In this document: one piece after another, positions 19,555 to 30,164 of the stretch
Position numbering within the stretch: the first letter of the stretch is position 1
Layout of the letters: each line of letters opens with the position of its first letter
NCBI GenBank assembly: GCA_002702685.1
Contig: PABD01000034.1
Coordinates: 1 to 52,826, forward strand
From: Planctomyces sp.
Lineage (GTDB): Bacteria > Planctomycetota > Planctomycetia > Planctomycetales > Planctomycetaceae
Reading direction: 5' to 3'
DNA: 52,826 bases
The notes under the pieces: model-generated
What the model was told of the DNA's origin: nothing
The model's database searches: none
What the model saw: the letters and a program-made list of their open reading frames with translations, nothing else
Translations under genes and position numbers: made by a program

Positions 19555-19884
19555 CCTTGTTATCTCGATTGCGACATCCTGAGCAGCATGACGACATCCC
19601 CGGTCGAATTCGATGGCGCAATAATCCGAATGTATAATGACAAAGCGGATGCGCTCTCTCGAATACCCCGGCGCTCATCGACGCGTGAAGGTATCCGACA
19701 AAGTGATTTACGAATAACGGGAAATGAAGTACGCGCACCGTATATCAATACGTCTACGCCCGGCACATCCCTGTGCGGACAGAACGAGTGATTTCAAAGG
19801 GGTGACGCATGCTTTTCAGGGCGGGCCTGATGAGAGAGAGGGCGGGATACTAAGGAAAGCAAAAACATGCATCAAGACCAGTTT

Positions 19885-19921
19885 ACTGTTAAATCAAGCC
19901 TTAATTGTGCGATTTAACAGT
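19885..19921. repeat. Perfect 11-bp inverted repeat with 15-nt loop in intergenic DNA
   Basis: ACTGTTAAATC-aagccttaattgtgc-GATTTAACAGT; no T-run follows on either strand. Confidence 0.8.
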
Positions 19922-19998
19922 CTCATCCTGTTGTGGGTGACGGAGATACATTGCTTTTGTAAGAACTACATCCGTTTCAGGGGCTTCGCCTCACGACA

Positions 19999-22900
19999 TT
20001 ATTCTCCCGTCTTCGACGAACCAACCAACGTGTTGAGCGTGTAATGCGCCGTTGCCGGCCAGAAGGGTTCCGTCGAGGAATCGAGATCGCCGCAGTTGAT
20101 ATCGTACACGTAGGACGGCAGCAGTTCGTCTACCTGAAGCAGTACCGACTTTCCGTCTTCGGCGACAGTGGTCTCAGTGATCTCAACCTGATGCCGGCCC
20201 GAATCGGGAGTTCCATACGAGCCCTGCCAGACGCGGGTATAGGTGGAGATTCCATACTGGTCCTTCTGGGCCGCCAGTTCCCGGTCGACAGGTTTGAAGA
20301 ACTCGACGCGGAAACCGTTTTCCTCAAGCGTGATCCGCTTGATACCATTCGGGACGGTACCGGTCGGCGTCAGCTTGACGATTTCGCCGGTGTTGCTCCC
20401 CCCCGACCAGCCGCTGTCGTAGATGCTTCCGATATAAATCGCTCCATCCGGCCCCGTGCAGCCCGAAAGTGGGCCGAGAAAGTTTTCAGGGGAATCGAGT
20501 CGGTCGGGTTCGCTGAAGTTATAAGTAGCGCCCTGCACGTCTCCGTTGACGGTATCTGTGCTGAACCGAATCAGGAAGCGACCATTGTATTCGCAACCAA
20601 TTCCAGCGCCGGCCAGTTCCGGAACCGGGTAGTCTTCCGGAAGCACGAACAAGCCATTGACACTTCTGGTCCACGGGTGCGGTACCTGGATGGCGGCGCG
20701 GGTTTCTTCCCGGCCTTTCTCCCGATCCTGCCAGGCGGGAACGCCGTAGGCTTTGCCTGCCTGCAGGTAATTGATCTCGTTAAACGTGTTCTGCACCCCC
20801 TGTTGATCGGAGACATACACGCGATCAGAGGAATCGATCGCCAGCCCCGTCGGATAACGGAACGCCGTCCCGATCGGTTCGACATTCCCGGACTCATCAA
20901 ACCGGAGTACGTTGCCGCGCCATTTGCGGGTATTGTTGTCGCGTGACTTCTGAGCGTAATCGGAACCGATACCGACGTAATAATACCCCTGGGTATCTTT
21001 GACGATGCCACACGTCCAGTCGTGGTAGTCTTCGGAATACCCCCAACCGGTGGCGACGACTTCCCGGATGTCCGCCCGATCATCACCGTTCGTATCAATC
21101 AGGCGGACAACTTCCGGTTTGTGCGACACCAGTAACTGATCACCATCGGCGTAGATACCGAAGGGGGCCGCGAGTCCTTCTTCAACGAGGATCAACTTGT
21201 CTTGGAACCCGTCGCCATCGGTGTCCCGGGCGAGATAGACGTCCCCCTTAAGGGAGGTAAATGCGAGATCGCCATTCGGCATTACGGTCATGGCGGTCGG
21301 CATGATGGAGGGGGGAAGGGAAAGGCGTTGGCCGGTGAACCCGGGCAGTGTGCTGACGGGCGTCGGGCGGACCGCATCGTTCTGTTCGAGATTGGCCGCG
21401 AGCGCCGGTGCTTGAAGATCGCAGCGATAGCTCCAGCGACCGCTCACTTCGCCAGTTGCTGCATTCAATCGGTACCAGGTACGAGTGGCTGGCTGCTCCG
21501 ACAATGAATTCAGTTTCTCATGATCCACCGCTTCCTGCGGCACGTTCGAGACGAGTTCGACGGCGGGTTGTCCGAGTCCGCTGGCGAGCTTGGGAAGGCT
21601 CACGACCAGTCTCGCTTTATCCGGCAGCTGACTGACCGTGAAACTTCGCTGGACGCCGGTCTTTTCGTCGGCGTTGTGTTTTTCGAGTCGTTCGCGGATA
21701 CGGATTTCCTGTACGGATCCGGCGATCTCGAAGTGAACGAGGTATTCAAGATCGACGGCGTTCTCATCCCCCTGGTAACTGACCAACCGCGTCGCGGTTC
21801 CGTCGGTCGCATGCGGAAGCAGGATTTCGCCATCGAGTTCCAGAACATAATCGGGCACGGCGGAGAACTGCGCCAGCGGATTTCCGGCCAAATCCCAGAA
21901 CCAGCTTTTCCCCGCAGTTCGCTGGCGCGCGAAATCGCCGATCGTCCAGACGCGCACTTGCGGTTGAGAGAGATCAAAGAGAACACTATGCCCGTTATCG
22001 AACCCCGCGGCGAAGGAGCGAACGACTTCCGTCTCATTTTTGTCATCACGAATCTGGAAGACATCCCGCACGATCCGCGGGTTTTCTCCCGGTGTCACCG
22101 CCCAGTATTGTTCGACGACGGTCGGGTCGGTGGGAACGGTTAACCGGGGATCGTTGAGGGCTGTCCAGACTGCCGCCAACTGCGACGGAAGATGAGCGTC
22201 GAGCACTCCTTCCTTCGGCCTGTTGAACGACGGCATTTCCATACCCCGAATGATGCGGATCGGGGATTGGACCCAGCGATAGAAGAATTCCTTCCGCATG
22301 CGGTTGCCGACCTCTTTCAGGTCGGTACCGCGCGCACCGGGCTCCACTTTTTTCGGTTTGAAATCGCCAATCTGGTGACAGGCGATGCAACTGAATCCCC
22401 GCGCGCCAACCAGCGCCTGGCCGGTGAGAAAAAACTCTTCGTCTTTGTCGCTCGGGATTTCGGGGATCGGTGTTGTCGCGGGGGCTGCCTCCGGAATGCG
22501 GTCGTGTCCTTTCAAATAGTCCAGCAGCGCCGCCGACTCGGCTTCCGAATGACGGAACTTCGGCATGCGGATCGCCAGCCAGTCGACACGGACGCGGTCC
22601 TGCTCTCCGGCGATTGCTTTACGCAGGATATCGTCCTGTAACTTGTCACCGATAGCAGTTAGCGCCGGAGGGACGAAGAATTCGCTCAAACCTTCTTGCC
22701 CGGGAACGGTGGACGCGATCTTGCTGGCGAGATCTTTGAAACCTTCTCCCTGTCCGCGTTCGTGACATGCAAGACAGTTCTTTTTTGAGAGTAGCCGTTC
22801 GCCCGTAGTGTAGTGACTTTCCTGAGACGTCCCAGATCGCCCTTGTCCGCTGTCAATCAAGGCAGGGCCGCTGATCGCCATGAATGCGTCCAGAGCTTCC

Positions 22901-24285
22901 CTATCGATGCGGTCGCCGAAGTGAGGCGTCGGTCGATCGGTGCTTGCGACATTTTTCGCGGTGACGCAGGACGAAGGTGTATCGAGCTTGTCTTTGTGAA
23001 TCGGCCCTAGGTTCAATCCTGTGAACTGCAGGGCTCCTTTCCCCATATCATGACAGGAGACGCAACTCGATTGATCCATCAGTTTCATACCGCGCTCGAC
23101 CATTGCCTCGGTGATCTCCGGCGGTCCATTCGATTCTTTATCGCCATCCGCACCGGTGCTGGCGAGAAACTGCGCGACTTGGGCTTTCTCTGTTTTGGAG
23201 AGCAGGACTTCCGGCATGCGATGTTTCGGGTGCAGTTCGCCCGGTGATTCCAACCAGGTGTAGATCCAGTCGGCCGTGCGTTTGTCACCGAGCGTGCTCA
23301 GTTCCGGACCGCTGTAGTAGCCATTCCTGCCGAGTTCACCGACCTGATGACACGCCAGGCAACCGACCGTGTGGACCAGCCTACTTCCTTCGGCGAGATG
23401 ATCGATTGGTTCCGGGGGAGGCGCATCTTTTTTCTGTTTTTTATCCGACTGAGGTTGTTTGAGTTCGGGAGGCGCCTGCAGAGTCACCTCCTTGTTCGCT
23501 TTGGTCCAGAGCGCGGCGGCGATCGCTTCCGCTTCGCTATTGTCGAAGCCGTAGTTCGGCATCTTGCTGGCGCTGTTCTGATGCGTCGGGTCCTGTAGCT
23601 TCGCGACTAGCCAGTTCCACTCAATGTTTTCCCGGACGGAAGCCAGCGAAGGGGCGTCGAGGACGGGCTCGATCGATCCTTTGCCTCGCGCGACGTGGCA
23701 GTTATTGCAGCGGAAGGCATCGACCGTCATCCGGCCCTGTTCCACGAGGTATGGTTCGGGACTCGGTTCTTCCCGCAACAGGGCGTTGTCGGGAACCGGT
23801 TCCAAGGCGAAGGCATCCGAGGACCAGTAGAGTTTGATCACTCCCTGGGACGACGTCTTCTGATAATGAACTTCAAACTCCTGTTCCCCCAGCGAAAGTT
23901 CATGCGCGTCACCACTGATCCAGGCCGGTTCGTCGGAACTTCCCGACAGCACTGTTTCGCCATCGACTTTGACTTCCACTTTCCCCGCGACGTAGGCGTG
24001 GAAGGTGAGCGGAGAATCCTGACGAACGAGGATCAGGCTTGTCCAATCGACTTCAAAGCCGTCTGCGGGAAGGCGATCATCGGGAGATTGTGTTCCCCAG
24101 TCGAATTGAATGTCGGGATCGAGCCTTTCGAATGACTCTGCCTCTTCATGTTGATACACCCCGAGCATTCCCGGCAGAAACAGGGCATCTTCATCTTCCT
24201 GGGCGCACAGGGTTTCGGTGGTACAGGTGAAGGCGAACAAGAGCAGGGTCAGGCGCATCCAGCACGTCGGGCGGGGGAAGGTCAT
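19999..24285 (-). CDS. Secreted multihaem c-type cytochrome with PA14-like N-terminus and C-terminal membrane-bound-dehydrogenase-like beta-propeller
   Basis: Five CXXCH motifs (CNNCH, CLACH, CVSCH, CLACH, CIACH); N-terminal PA14-like region; C-terminal LAFTSLKGDVYLARDTDGDGFQDK.../YPTGLAIDSSDRVYVSDQQG propeller-like repeats. Start placed at signal peptide MTFPRPTCWMRLTLLLFAF (24285). Confidence 0.85.
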   Translation of the reverse strand: MTFPRPTCWMRLTLLLFAFTCTTETLCAQEDEDALFLPGMLGVYQHEEAESFERLDPDIQFDWGTQSPDDRLPADGFEVDWTSLILVRQDSPLTFHAYVAGKVEVKVDGETVLSGSSDEPAWISGDAHELSLGEQEFEVHYQKTSSQGVIKLYWSSDAFALEPVPDNALLREEPSPEPYLVEQGRMTVDAFRCNNCHVARGKGSIEPVLDAPSLASVRENIEWNWLVAKLQDPTHQNSASKMPNYGFDNSEAEAIAAALWTKANKEVTLQAPPELKQPQSDKKQKKDAPPPEPIDHLAEGSRLVHTVGCLACHQVGELGRNGYYSGPELSTLGDKRTADWIYTWLESPGELHPKHRMPEVLLSKTEKAQVAQFLASTGADGDKESNGPPEITEAMVERGMKLMDQSSCVSCHDMGKGALQFTGLNLGPIHKDKLDTPSSCVTAKNVASTDRPTPHFGDRIDREALDAFMAISGPALIDSGQGRSGTSQESHYTTGERLLSKKNCLACHERGQGEGFKDLASKIASTVPGQEGLSEFFVPPALTAIGDKLQDDILRKAIAGEQDRVRVDWLAIRMPKFRHSEAESAALLDYLKGHDRIPEAAPATTPIPEIPSDKDEEFFLTGQALVGARGFSCIACHQIGDFKPKKVEPGARGTDLKEVGNRMRKEFFYRWVQSPIRIIRGMEMPSFNRPKEGVLDAHLPSQLAAVWTALNDPRLTVPTDPTVVEQYWAVTPGENPRIVRDVFQIRDDKNETEVVRSFAAGFDNGHSVLFDLSQPQVRVWTIGDFARQRTAGKSWFWDLAGNPLAQFSAVPDYVLELDGEILLPHATDGTATRLVSYQGDENAVDLEYLVHFEIAGSVQEIRIRERLEKHNADEKTGVQRSFTVSQLPDKARLVVSLPKLASGLGQPAVELVSNVPQEAVDHEKLNSLSEQPATRTWYRLNAATGEVSGRWSYRCDLQAPALAANLEQNDAVRPTPVSTLPGFTGQRLSLPPSIMPTAMTVMPNGDLAFTSLKGDVYLARDTDGDGFQDKLILVEEGLAAPFGIYADGDQLLVSHKPEVVRLIDTNGDDRADIREVVATGWGYSEDYHDWTCGIVKDTQGYYYVGIGSDYAQKSRDNNTRKWRGNVLRFDESGNVEPIGTAFRYPTGLAIDSSDRVYVSDQQGVQNTFNEINYLQAGKAYGVPAWQDREKGREETRAAIQVPHPWTRSVNGLFVLPEDYPVPELAGAGIGCEYNGRFLIRFSTDTVNGDVQGATYNFSEPDRLDSPENFLGPLSGCTGPDGAIYIGSIYDSGWSGGSNTGEIVKLTPTGTVPNGIKRITLEENGFRVEFFKPVDRELAAQKDQYGISTYTRVWQGSYGTPDSGRHQVEITETTVAEDGKSVLLQVDELLPSYVYDINCGDLDSSTEPFWPATAHYTLNTLVGSSKTGE

Positions 24286-24482
24286 CTCTTCGAATTTCCG
24301 GTGAACGGGCGAGGGGGAGGTGGGTGGGAAAAGTGCATGCACTTTATCTTATCTTGCAGGCTCAACAGCCCAATTACAATGCACTCAGGAAGGTTCCGGT
24401 TCCGTCGCAGCGAACCTTTACGCTGAAAAGCCGTCCTCGCTGAGAGAAACCTCTTCTTTTTCCTGATCAGAAAAAACAAACG

Positions 24483-25232
24483 ATGACCAATCAGAAATGG
24501 AATGCCGCGGAATATAAATCCCGCGCCGCGTATGTGGCGGAACTCGGCAAATCGCTGCTCGCCTGGCTGCAACCGGAACCGGGCGAGAAGATTCTTGATC
24601 TGGGCTGCGGCAATGGGACGTTGACCCTGTCGTTAATCGAATCGGGGGCCGAGGTCCGGGGCATCGACGCGGATGCGTCAATGATCGCGGCGGCGCGGGA
24701 GCACGGGATCGACGCGGAACAACGCTCGGCGACCGAACTGGATTTCGACGAAGAATTCGACGCGGTTTTTTCCAATGCGGCACTGCACTGGATGCAACCT
24801 CCGGAAAAAGTCGTCGAAGGGGTTTATCGCGCGCTCAAACCGGGAGGGCGATTTGTGGCGGAATTCGGTGGCGCGGGGAATGTGGAAATCGCGCGGTCCA
24901 ACCTGGTGGCGGCGCTCAATGCGAGAGGTCTCGACGGTCGCCAGTACGATCCGTGGTACTTTCCGACGGCCGAGGCGTATCAACAGCTACTCGAGTCCCA
25001 CGGTTTCGAAGTGACGCGCATCGAATTGTATGAACGTCCGACGCCGATAGGGGAACGGATCCTCGACTGGCTGCGTAACTTCGCGGGCACGTTTGTCGAG
25101 CCGATTCCCGAATCGGAGCGCGCCGCATTTCTGGATGAAGTCGGCGAACGCATGCTCCCCTCGGTACCGCGCGATGAGCAGGGATATCTGCTGGATTACG
25201 TGCGGCTGAGATTCATCGCCATCAGGAAGTGA
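24483..25232 (+). CDS. Class I SAM-dependent methyltransferase
   Basis: EKILDLGCGNGTLTLSLIESGAEVRGIDADASMI and FDAVFSNAALHWMQPPEKVVEGVYRALKPGGRFVAEFGG. Confidence 0.87.
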   Translation: MTNQKWNAAEYKSRAAYVAELGKSLLAWLQPEPGEKILDLGCGNGTLTLSLIESGAEVRGIDADASMIAAAREHGIDAEQRSATELDFDEEFDAVFSNAALHWMQPPEKVVEGVYRALKPGGRFVAEFGGAGNVEIARSNLVAALNARGLDGRQYDPWYFPTAEAYQQLLESHGFEVTRIELYERPTPIGERILDWLRNFAGTFVEPIPESERAAFLDEVGERMLPSVPRDEQGYLLDYVRLRFIAIRK

Positions 25233-25237
25233 TCGAT

Positions 25238-25639
25238 TCAGCCGCGGAACGTCGCCTGTGAATTCGGAGTTTCCCAGAGGGAGACTTCCACCACGGGCAG
25301 ACCGAAGGCGATGCCGCGCTCGTAAATCAGGCGGGCGATGTTTTCCGCGGTCGGGTTGTCATCAATCACGTAGATCGGTTCACCCGACTCGCGCAAGGTG
25401 TTCAGGACCGGATCGTCCTTGCAGAGAATCATGCGGTGGTCGAGTTCATCGTCGATCCATGTGCGTAGTTTGGCTTTGATGTCGGTGAAGTCGACGAGCA
25501 TGCCTCGTTCGTCGAGATCGGGGCCTTCGAGTACAATCTGCACCCGACCATTGTGGCCGTGCAGATGGCGGCATTTGCCGTCATAGTTCAGCAACCGGTG
25601 GCCGTAACAGAAGTGAATTTCCTGAGTGATGCGGTACAT
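25238..25639 (-). CDS. queD: 6-pyruvoyl-tetrahydropterin synthase / 6-carboxytetrahydropterin synthase family
   Basis: FCYGHRLLNYDGKCRHLHGHNGRVQIVLEG, DLDERGMLVDFTDIK, LDHRMIL and NPTAENIARLIYE; start at MYRITQE. Confidence 0.87.
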   Translation of the reverse strand: MYRITQEIHFCYGHRLLNYDGKCRHLHGHNGRVQIVLEGPDLDERGMLVDFTDIKAKLRTWIDDELDHRMILCKDDPVLNTLRESGEPIYVIDDNPTAENIARLIYERGIAFGLPVVEVSLWETPNSQATFRG

Positions 25640-25757
25640 GAATGAGCGATATCTAGGGGGGATAATTCCGAGGGGTCTCTCGAGCGGGTTACCCGGATTG
25701 TATCGCTCTGACGCGGGTGGTCTCAACAGGTGGTCGGTGAAGATTTCATGGGGATGT

Positions 25758-25892
25758 TCATTTCGCGCTGTAGAACTTCACGGACCAGGCGACGAAGACG
25801 ATGGCCGCGGCCAGCGCCATGTAATCGGTCAATCCCGCGGTGAGCCATGACCGCAGGAACATCTCTACCCAACCCTGTAGCGTGTACCACAT
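25758..25892 (-). CDS. Small (44-aa) single-pass membrane protein
   Basis: MWYTLQGWVEMFLRSWLTAGLTDYMALAAAIVFVAWSVKFYSAK, preceded on the minus strand by a strong SD-like AGAGGGGGG shortly before the ATG. The 132-aa ORF track entry starts too early. Confidence 0.5.
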   Translation of the reverse strand: MWYTLQGWVEMFLRSWLTAGLTDYMALAAAIVFVAWSVKFYSAK

Positions 25893-26176
25893 GAAAGAAC
25901 CCCCCTCTTTTTTGCGAGTAAAAAAGTGAACGGCCCGTGTCCCCTTAATTATGATCCGGAACAGGCATACTGCTGATCTGTTCCATACGGGGGAATATAC
26001 GTCTGGAAAAATCATGCGGCACGGTTTTCCGCACGGCCGATGAGCCGGGGAGATGACCTCCCCCGGGAGAGTCGAGCGGCATTCACGGCTGCCACGAATA
26101 CCGGAGCCGGAGGGCGGATTTCGACAGGCAAGTCGCATGCGACACAACTGTCGCAATAGTCCGGGCCGACGGCGAA

Positions 26177-26707
26177 TCAGCTCAGGTGTTCGAGCAACAG
26201 TCCCAGCGCCCGGTAGACGGCCTCCGTATGCCGCCGGTGTCGGAGCGTTCCCTCTCCTTCGCTCGAGTCCTGCGCCAGTTCCAGACGCTGCGCGAAGACG
26301 GTCATGCCCGATCCACCATTAGTCGTTTCCGCGATGCCGACCCAGGCGATGCCATCGGTTTCCGGAGGGGCGGCGGGGCCGAAATCTCCTGTAATTGAGA
26401 GGGATAAATCAGCTTCGGGCGTATTTCGCAAGACGCCTGTCGCCATCTGTTCGGCGACGACGGAACTGACGGGGCCCGGGTCATCGAGTGCTTTCCGCTC
26501 GACATCGAGCCACTTCACCTTGGTATCAAACCGGTAGACGACCGCCGATCCGCACAGCCATTCCGAGGTACCCGGCACGCGTGCAAGCGTCGCGGCGATC
26601 AGGCCGGCGGTGCAGCTTTCGGCGCAAACGAGTTTTCGGTTTCGTTGCTGAAGTTCCTTCGAAACGGTCGCCGCGCGGCGGTCGAGATCGGGCTGAGTGA
26701 TGTTCAT
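26177..26707 (-). CDS. CinA C-terminal-domain protein (nicotinamide-nucleotide amidase family)
   Basis: LVCAESCTAGLIAATLARVPGTSEWLCGSAVVYRFDTKVKWL and LSLSITGDFGPAA. Confidence 0.85.
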   Translation of the reverse strand: MNITQPDLDRRAATVSKELQQRNRKLVCAESCTAGLIAATLARVPGTSEWLCGSAVVYRFDTKVKWLDVERKALDDPGPVSSVVAEQMATGVLRNTPEADLSLSITGDFGPAAPPETDGIAWVGIAETTNGGSGMTVFAQRLELAQDSSEGEGTLRHRRHTEAVYRALGLLLEHLS

Positions 26708-26926
26708 GGTGCTTTCCACAGGGGGCGAGTCGGCCGTGGTCATTTCCGTCAGTTTAGTCAGGAAGTGGTCACGTCAACTACTGGAAGCCGTCGAAAAATG
26801 GTCGATTACAGGTGAACTGAAGCTACCGAAATCGGTAGAATACCCGCTTTTATGTGAGGATACGCTGCACTTTGTCCTGCGCCGAATGACTCCTCCTCAC
26901 GAACTTCGGGAAAATAAACCGCGCCT

Positions 26927-28531
26927 ATGAACTGGTTACTGCTTTCGCGAATTCTGGGACAACTCGGAATTCTGATCGGCTGCTCGATGGTCGTCAGTCT
27001 GCCGTGGGCCTTCCCCGTGATGGGCCAGACGCCGACCTTTGAGACCCAGGGCTTTCTGGGCCTGCTCTTTTCCATTTTCTGCAGCCTCGTTGTAGGTGGT
27101 ACCCTGTACTGGATTGGCCGTAACGACCGGGCGAATATCCTCCGCAAGGAAGCCCTCGCCATCGTGGGGCTGGGCTGGCTGCTCGCCGGTTTCCTCGGTG
27201 CGCTTCCCTATCTCTTCTCACAGACCTATCGCACGGTTGATCAACCGATGACGGTGTTCGATGCCTTCTTTGAATCCGTCTCGGGGTTCACGACGACAGG
27301 GGCTTCCGTGCTGACGCAACTGGAAGATCCCCAACTGACCGATCCGGAGAGTGAACACGTCAAGCTGATCCCGCGCTGCATTCTCTTCTGGCGCAGTTTT
27401 ACCCACTGGCTGGGAGGAATGGGAATCATCGTCCTCTTCGTGGCGATTCTCGGACAGCTGGGGGCGGGGGGAAAAGCGCTCATGCGGCGCGAGGTCCCGG
27501 GACCCATCAACGAAGCCGTGCGTCCGCGCGTGCGTGAAACGGCGATGGTGATGTGGGCGATTTACATGTCGTTGACCGCCATTTTTACATTGGTGTACTT
27601 CCTCGAAGGAATGTCTGTTTATGATGCCCTCTGCCACACCTTCGGCACGCTCGCCACGGGAGGGTTCAGTACTTACAACGACAGCATAGGGTACTTTCAA
27701 TCCGTCACGATCGAGATGACCACCGTGCTCGGCATGCTGATGGCGGGGACAAACTTCTCCCTGTATTACTTTGTCTTCCGGTATTCGAGCCGGAATGAGC
27801 ACTTCAGTCTGAAACAACGTCTCGCACCGCTCTATCGAGACCCGGAACTGAAGACCTACCTCGCCATTCTCTTTTGCGCGACCGTGGCGCTGACACTGTC
27901 GCTCTGGTCGAATGAAATCTACGACGGCATCTTCACCTGTCTGCGCCATTCGACCTTTATTTCCGTGTCGATCATGACGACCACCGGCTACGGAACGGAG
28001 AACTTCCACGAGTGGAGCGAGTTTGCGAAAGGCCTGCTGCTGCTGCTGATGTTTATCGGGGGCTGCTCGGGGTCGACGGCCGGTGGCCTCAAGGTGATTC
28101 GCTTTCTGCTCTTCGCCAAAATTCTGCGTCTGGAAGTCGAACAGGCGTTCCGACCGAACGTTGTGCGGTCGCTCAAAATCTTCGGTGTCTCGGTCGACAA
28201 ATCGCTACGGCATGAAGTGATGGTTTACTTCAGTATCGTGCTCTTTATCTTCATCTCCAGCTGGATGATGCTTTCCGCCATCGAACCGGACGACCAGTGG
28301 CAGCGGGGCGAACAGAACGTCAAAGCGGAGAAACTGCTCGACTGCGCGAGCGCGGTCGCTTCCTCGCTCAATAACATCGGGCCCGGACTGGGGGTCTTGG
28401 GGCCCGCCGAAAACTATTCCGGTTTCTCGAGCGCCGGCAAGTTCCTGCTCACGATGCTGATGCTGCTCGGCCGGTTGGAACTCTTCGCCATCCTGGTACT
28501 CTTCTTCCCCTCATTCTGGCGAAACCAGTAG
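26927..28531 (+). CDS. trkH: TrkH-family potassium uptake protein
   Basis: Selectivity-filter-like segments [42 protein letters not shown] and [25 protein letters not shown] motif. Confidence 0.92.
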   Translation: MNWLLLSRILGQLGILIGCSMVVSLPWAFPVMGQTPTFETQGFLGLLFSIFCSLVVGGTLYWIGRNDRANILRKEALAIVGLGWLLAGFLGALPYLFSQTYRTVDQPMTVFDAFFESVSGFTTTGASVLTQLEDPQLTDPESEHVKLIPRCILFWRSFTHWLGGMGIIVLFVAILGQLGAGGKALMRREVPGPINEAVRPRVRETAMVMWAIYMSLTAIFTLVYFLEGMSVYDALCHTFGTLATGGFSTYNDSIGYFQSVTIEMTTVLGMLMAGTNFSLYYFVFRYSSRNEHFSLKQRLAPLYRDPELKTYLAILFCATVALTLSLWSNEIYDGIFTCLRHSTFISVSIMTTTGYGTENFHEWSEFAKGLLLLLMFIGGCSGSTAGGLKVIRFLLFAKILRLEVEQAFRPNVVRSLKIFGVSVDKSLRHEVMVYFSIVLFIFISSWMMLSAIEPDDQWQRGEQNVKAEKLLDCASAVASSLNNIGPGLGVLGPAENYSGFSSAGKFLLTMLMLLGRLELFAILVLFFPSFWRNQ

Positions 28532-28544
28532 GTAGTTCAGACGA

Positions 28545-28600
28545 GGGTGGCCCAGACAATCTCGTCAGAGTTGTCCGGGTTGCGTCAGCAACACATAAGC
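28545..28600. repeat. Intergenic two-hairpin repeat, copy 1
   Basis: gggtggCCCAGACAAtCTCgtcaGAGTTGTCCGGgttgcgtcagcaac; hairpin 1 at 28551-28579, hairpin 2 (GTTGC-gtca-GCAAC) at 28579-28592; homologous to 52400-52450. Confidence 0.8.
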
Positions 28601-28803
28601 AACGAATGCCCATTAAACGTGAGAGACCATTCGTCAGAGTGATTGAACCAAGAAGACACCAGGGACACCAAGTCGGAAGACAGCAAGCTGACACCACGAG
28701 CATTCAATTTCGATCCAATGCTGATCTCTTCTGCATTCCTTTTCGTGTATTTTGTGGTTAACAGATTATTCTTCGCGTCAGCTGGTGAAACTGTTTCGGC
28801 CGA

Positions 28804-30123
28804 TTAACTGAAGATCTCCCGGATCGGCTCTCCACCATCGGTGATCGGAACAGGGCGGTTGTCGGCGTCGTAAAGTTCTTCCCGCGGATTGATGCCGAGG
28901 GCGCAGTGGATGGTGGCGTGAAAGTCGGGGATCGATACGGGGCGGTCGACGATGTTCTGCGACAGGTCGTCGGTTTGACCGATCGTGATGCCGTTCTTGA
29001 GTCCACCACCTGCGAGAATCATGCTGAACGTCTTGCCCTGGTGACCGCGTCCGCCCCCCGCGTCGAATCCCGGAGGTCGACCGAATTCGGTACCGACGAC
29101 AATCAACGTCTTATCGAACATCTTCTTCGCTTCCAGGTCGAGGACGAGTGATGAGAGGGCGATGTCGAGCTCTTCGATCAGTTTGTACTGGTCTTCGATT
29201 GTGGCCTGGTGCACGTCCCAACCCGCGCCGTTCAGAAAGTTGAGGTTGTGGGATACTTCGACGAACCGCACCCCCGACTCCAGCAGCCGCCGCGCGAGCA
29301 GACAACGCTGTCCGAACTCGCCCCCGTAGCCATTTCGCAGATCGGCCGGTTCGCGGTCGAGTTCAAAAATGCGAGCGAAATCAGGTCCGGCCATCGCCTG
29401 GGCCTGTTCGACGGCGGCGTCGTAATCGGCGATAAGCTGATCTTCCTGATGCCGATTCACATAGCCTTCGCGAACGGCTTGCAGCAGTTTTTCGCGGCGG
29501 AGATTCCGTTCCCGGGACAGGTCTTTCGGGCGGGAAATTCCCTTCGGCCCCGCGGCGGTTTCGGTGAGATAAAGGTAACCGTGCCGGGTTCCGAGGAAAC
29601 CGGGTCCGCGGGTGACGTTCGGGTAACCCATCAGAACATAGGCGGGAACATTGTCACCCGCGGCGCCTTTCTGATGCGCGACGATGGAGCCGACGGAAGG
29701 ATAGACGATCGTACCGGATGTCGGTCGCCCCGTGTGGACGCGGTTGGTCGCGGCGGCGTGTTCATCGATCACATCGTGATGAACAGTCCGCACAATATTG
29801 AATCGATCAAGAATCGGGGCGCAGCGGCTTAAGTGCTGACAGACCTGGGTGCCCGGAATGGCGGTGTCGATCGCGTCGTAATACGAGCCCGGTTTTTTGT
29901 TTTTGGGATCGCCTTTGCGTTTGGGGTCCCACGTGTCAATCTGACCGGCACCTCCACCCAGCCAGACGAAGATGCAATGCTCCGCTTTCCCGACCGGCAT
30001 CGGCGCGCCGGTTTCGTTCGCGAACAACGGGTTCCCCAGCATCGCCAACGCCGAAGCCGACAACCCGGCCGCGCCGGTATGAGTGAGGAAATCACGTCGT
30101 GTGTATTGATCAGAATTAAGCAC
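28804..30123 (-). CDS. DUF1501 domain-containing protein
   Basis: TAT-like leader with [75 protein letters not shown]. Confidence 0.92.
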   Translation of the reverse strand: MLNSDQYTRRDFLTHTGAAGLSASALAMLGNPLFANETGAPMPVGKAEHCIFVWLGGGAGQIDTWDPKRKGDPKNKKPGSYYDAIDTAIPGTQVCQHLSRCAPILDRFNIVRTVHHDVIDEHAAATNRVHTGRPTSGTIVYPSVGSIVAHQKGAAGDNVPAYVLMGYPNVTRGPGFLGTRHGYLYLTETAAGPKGISRPKDLSRERNLRREKLLQAVREGYVNRHQEDQLIADYDAAVEQAQAMAGPDFARIFELDREPADLRNGYGGEFGQRCLLARRLLESGVRFVEVSHNLNFLNGAGWDVHQATIEDQYKLIEELDIALSSLVLDLEAKKMFDKTLIVVGTEFGRPPGFDAGGGRGHQGKTFSMILAGGGLKNGITIGQTDDLSQNIVDRPVSIPDFHATIHCALGINPREELYDADNRPVPITDGGEPIREIFS

Positions 30124-30164
30124 GGGAGCACCTGTAAGTCTTTATTTTAGTTGAGAGAACAATC

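Noticed and set aside
20044-20946. 300-aa plus-strand ORF
   Set aside because: Antisense to the cytochrome/propeller protein.
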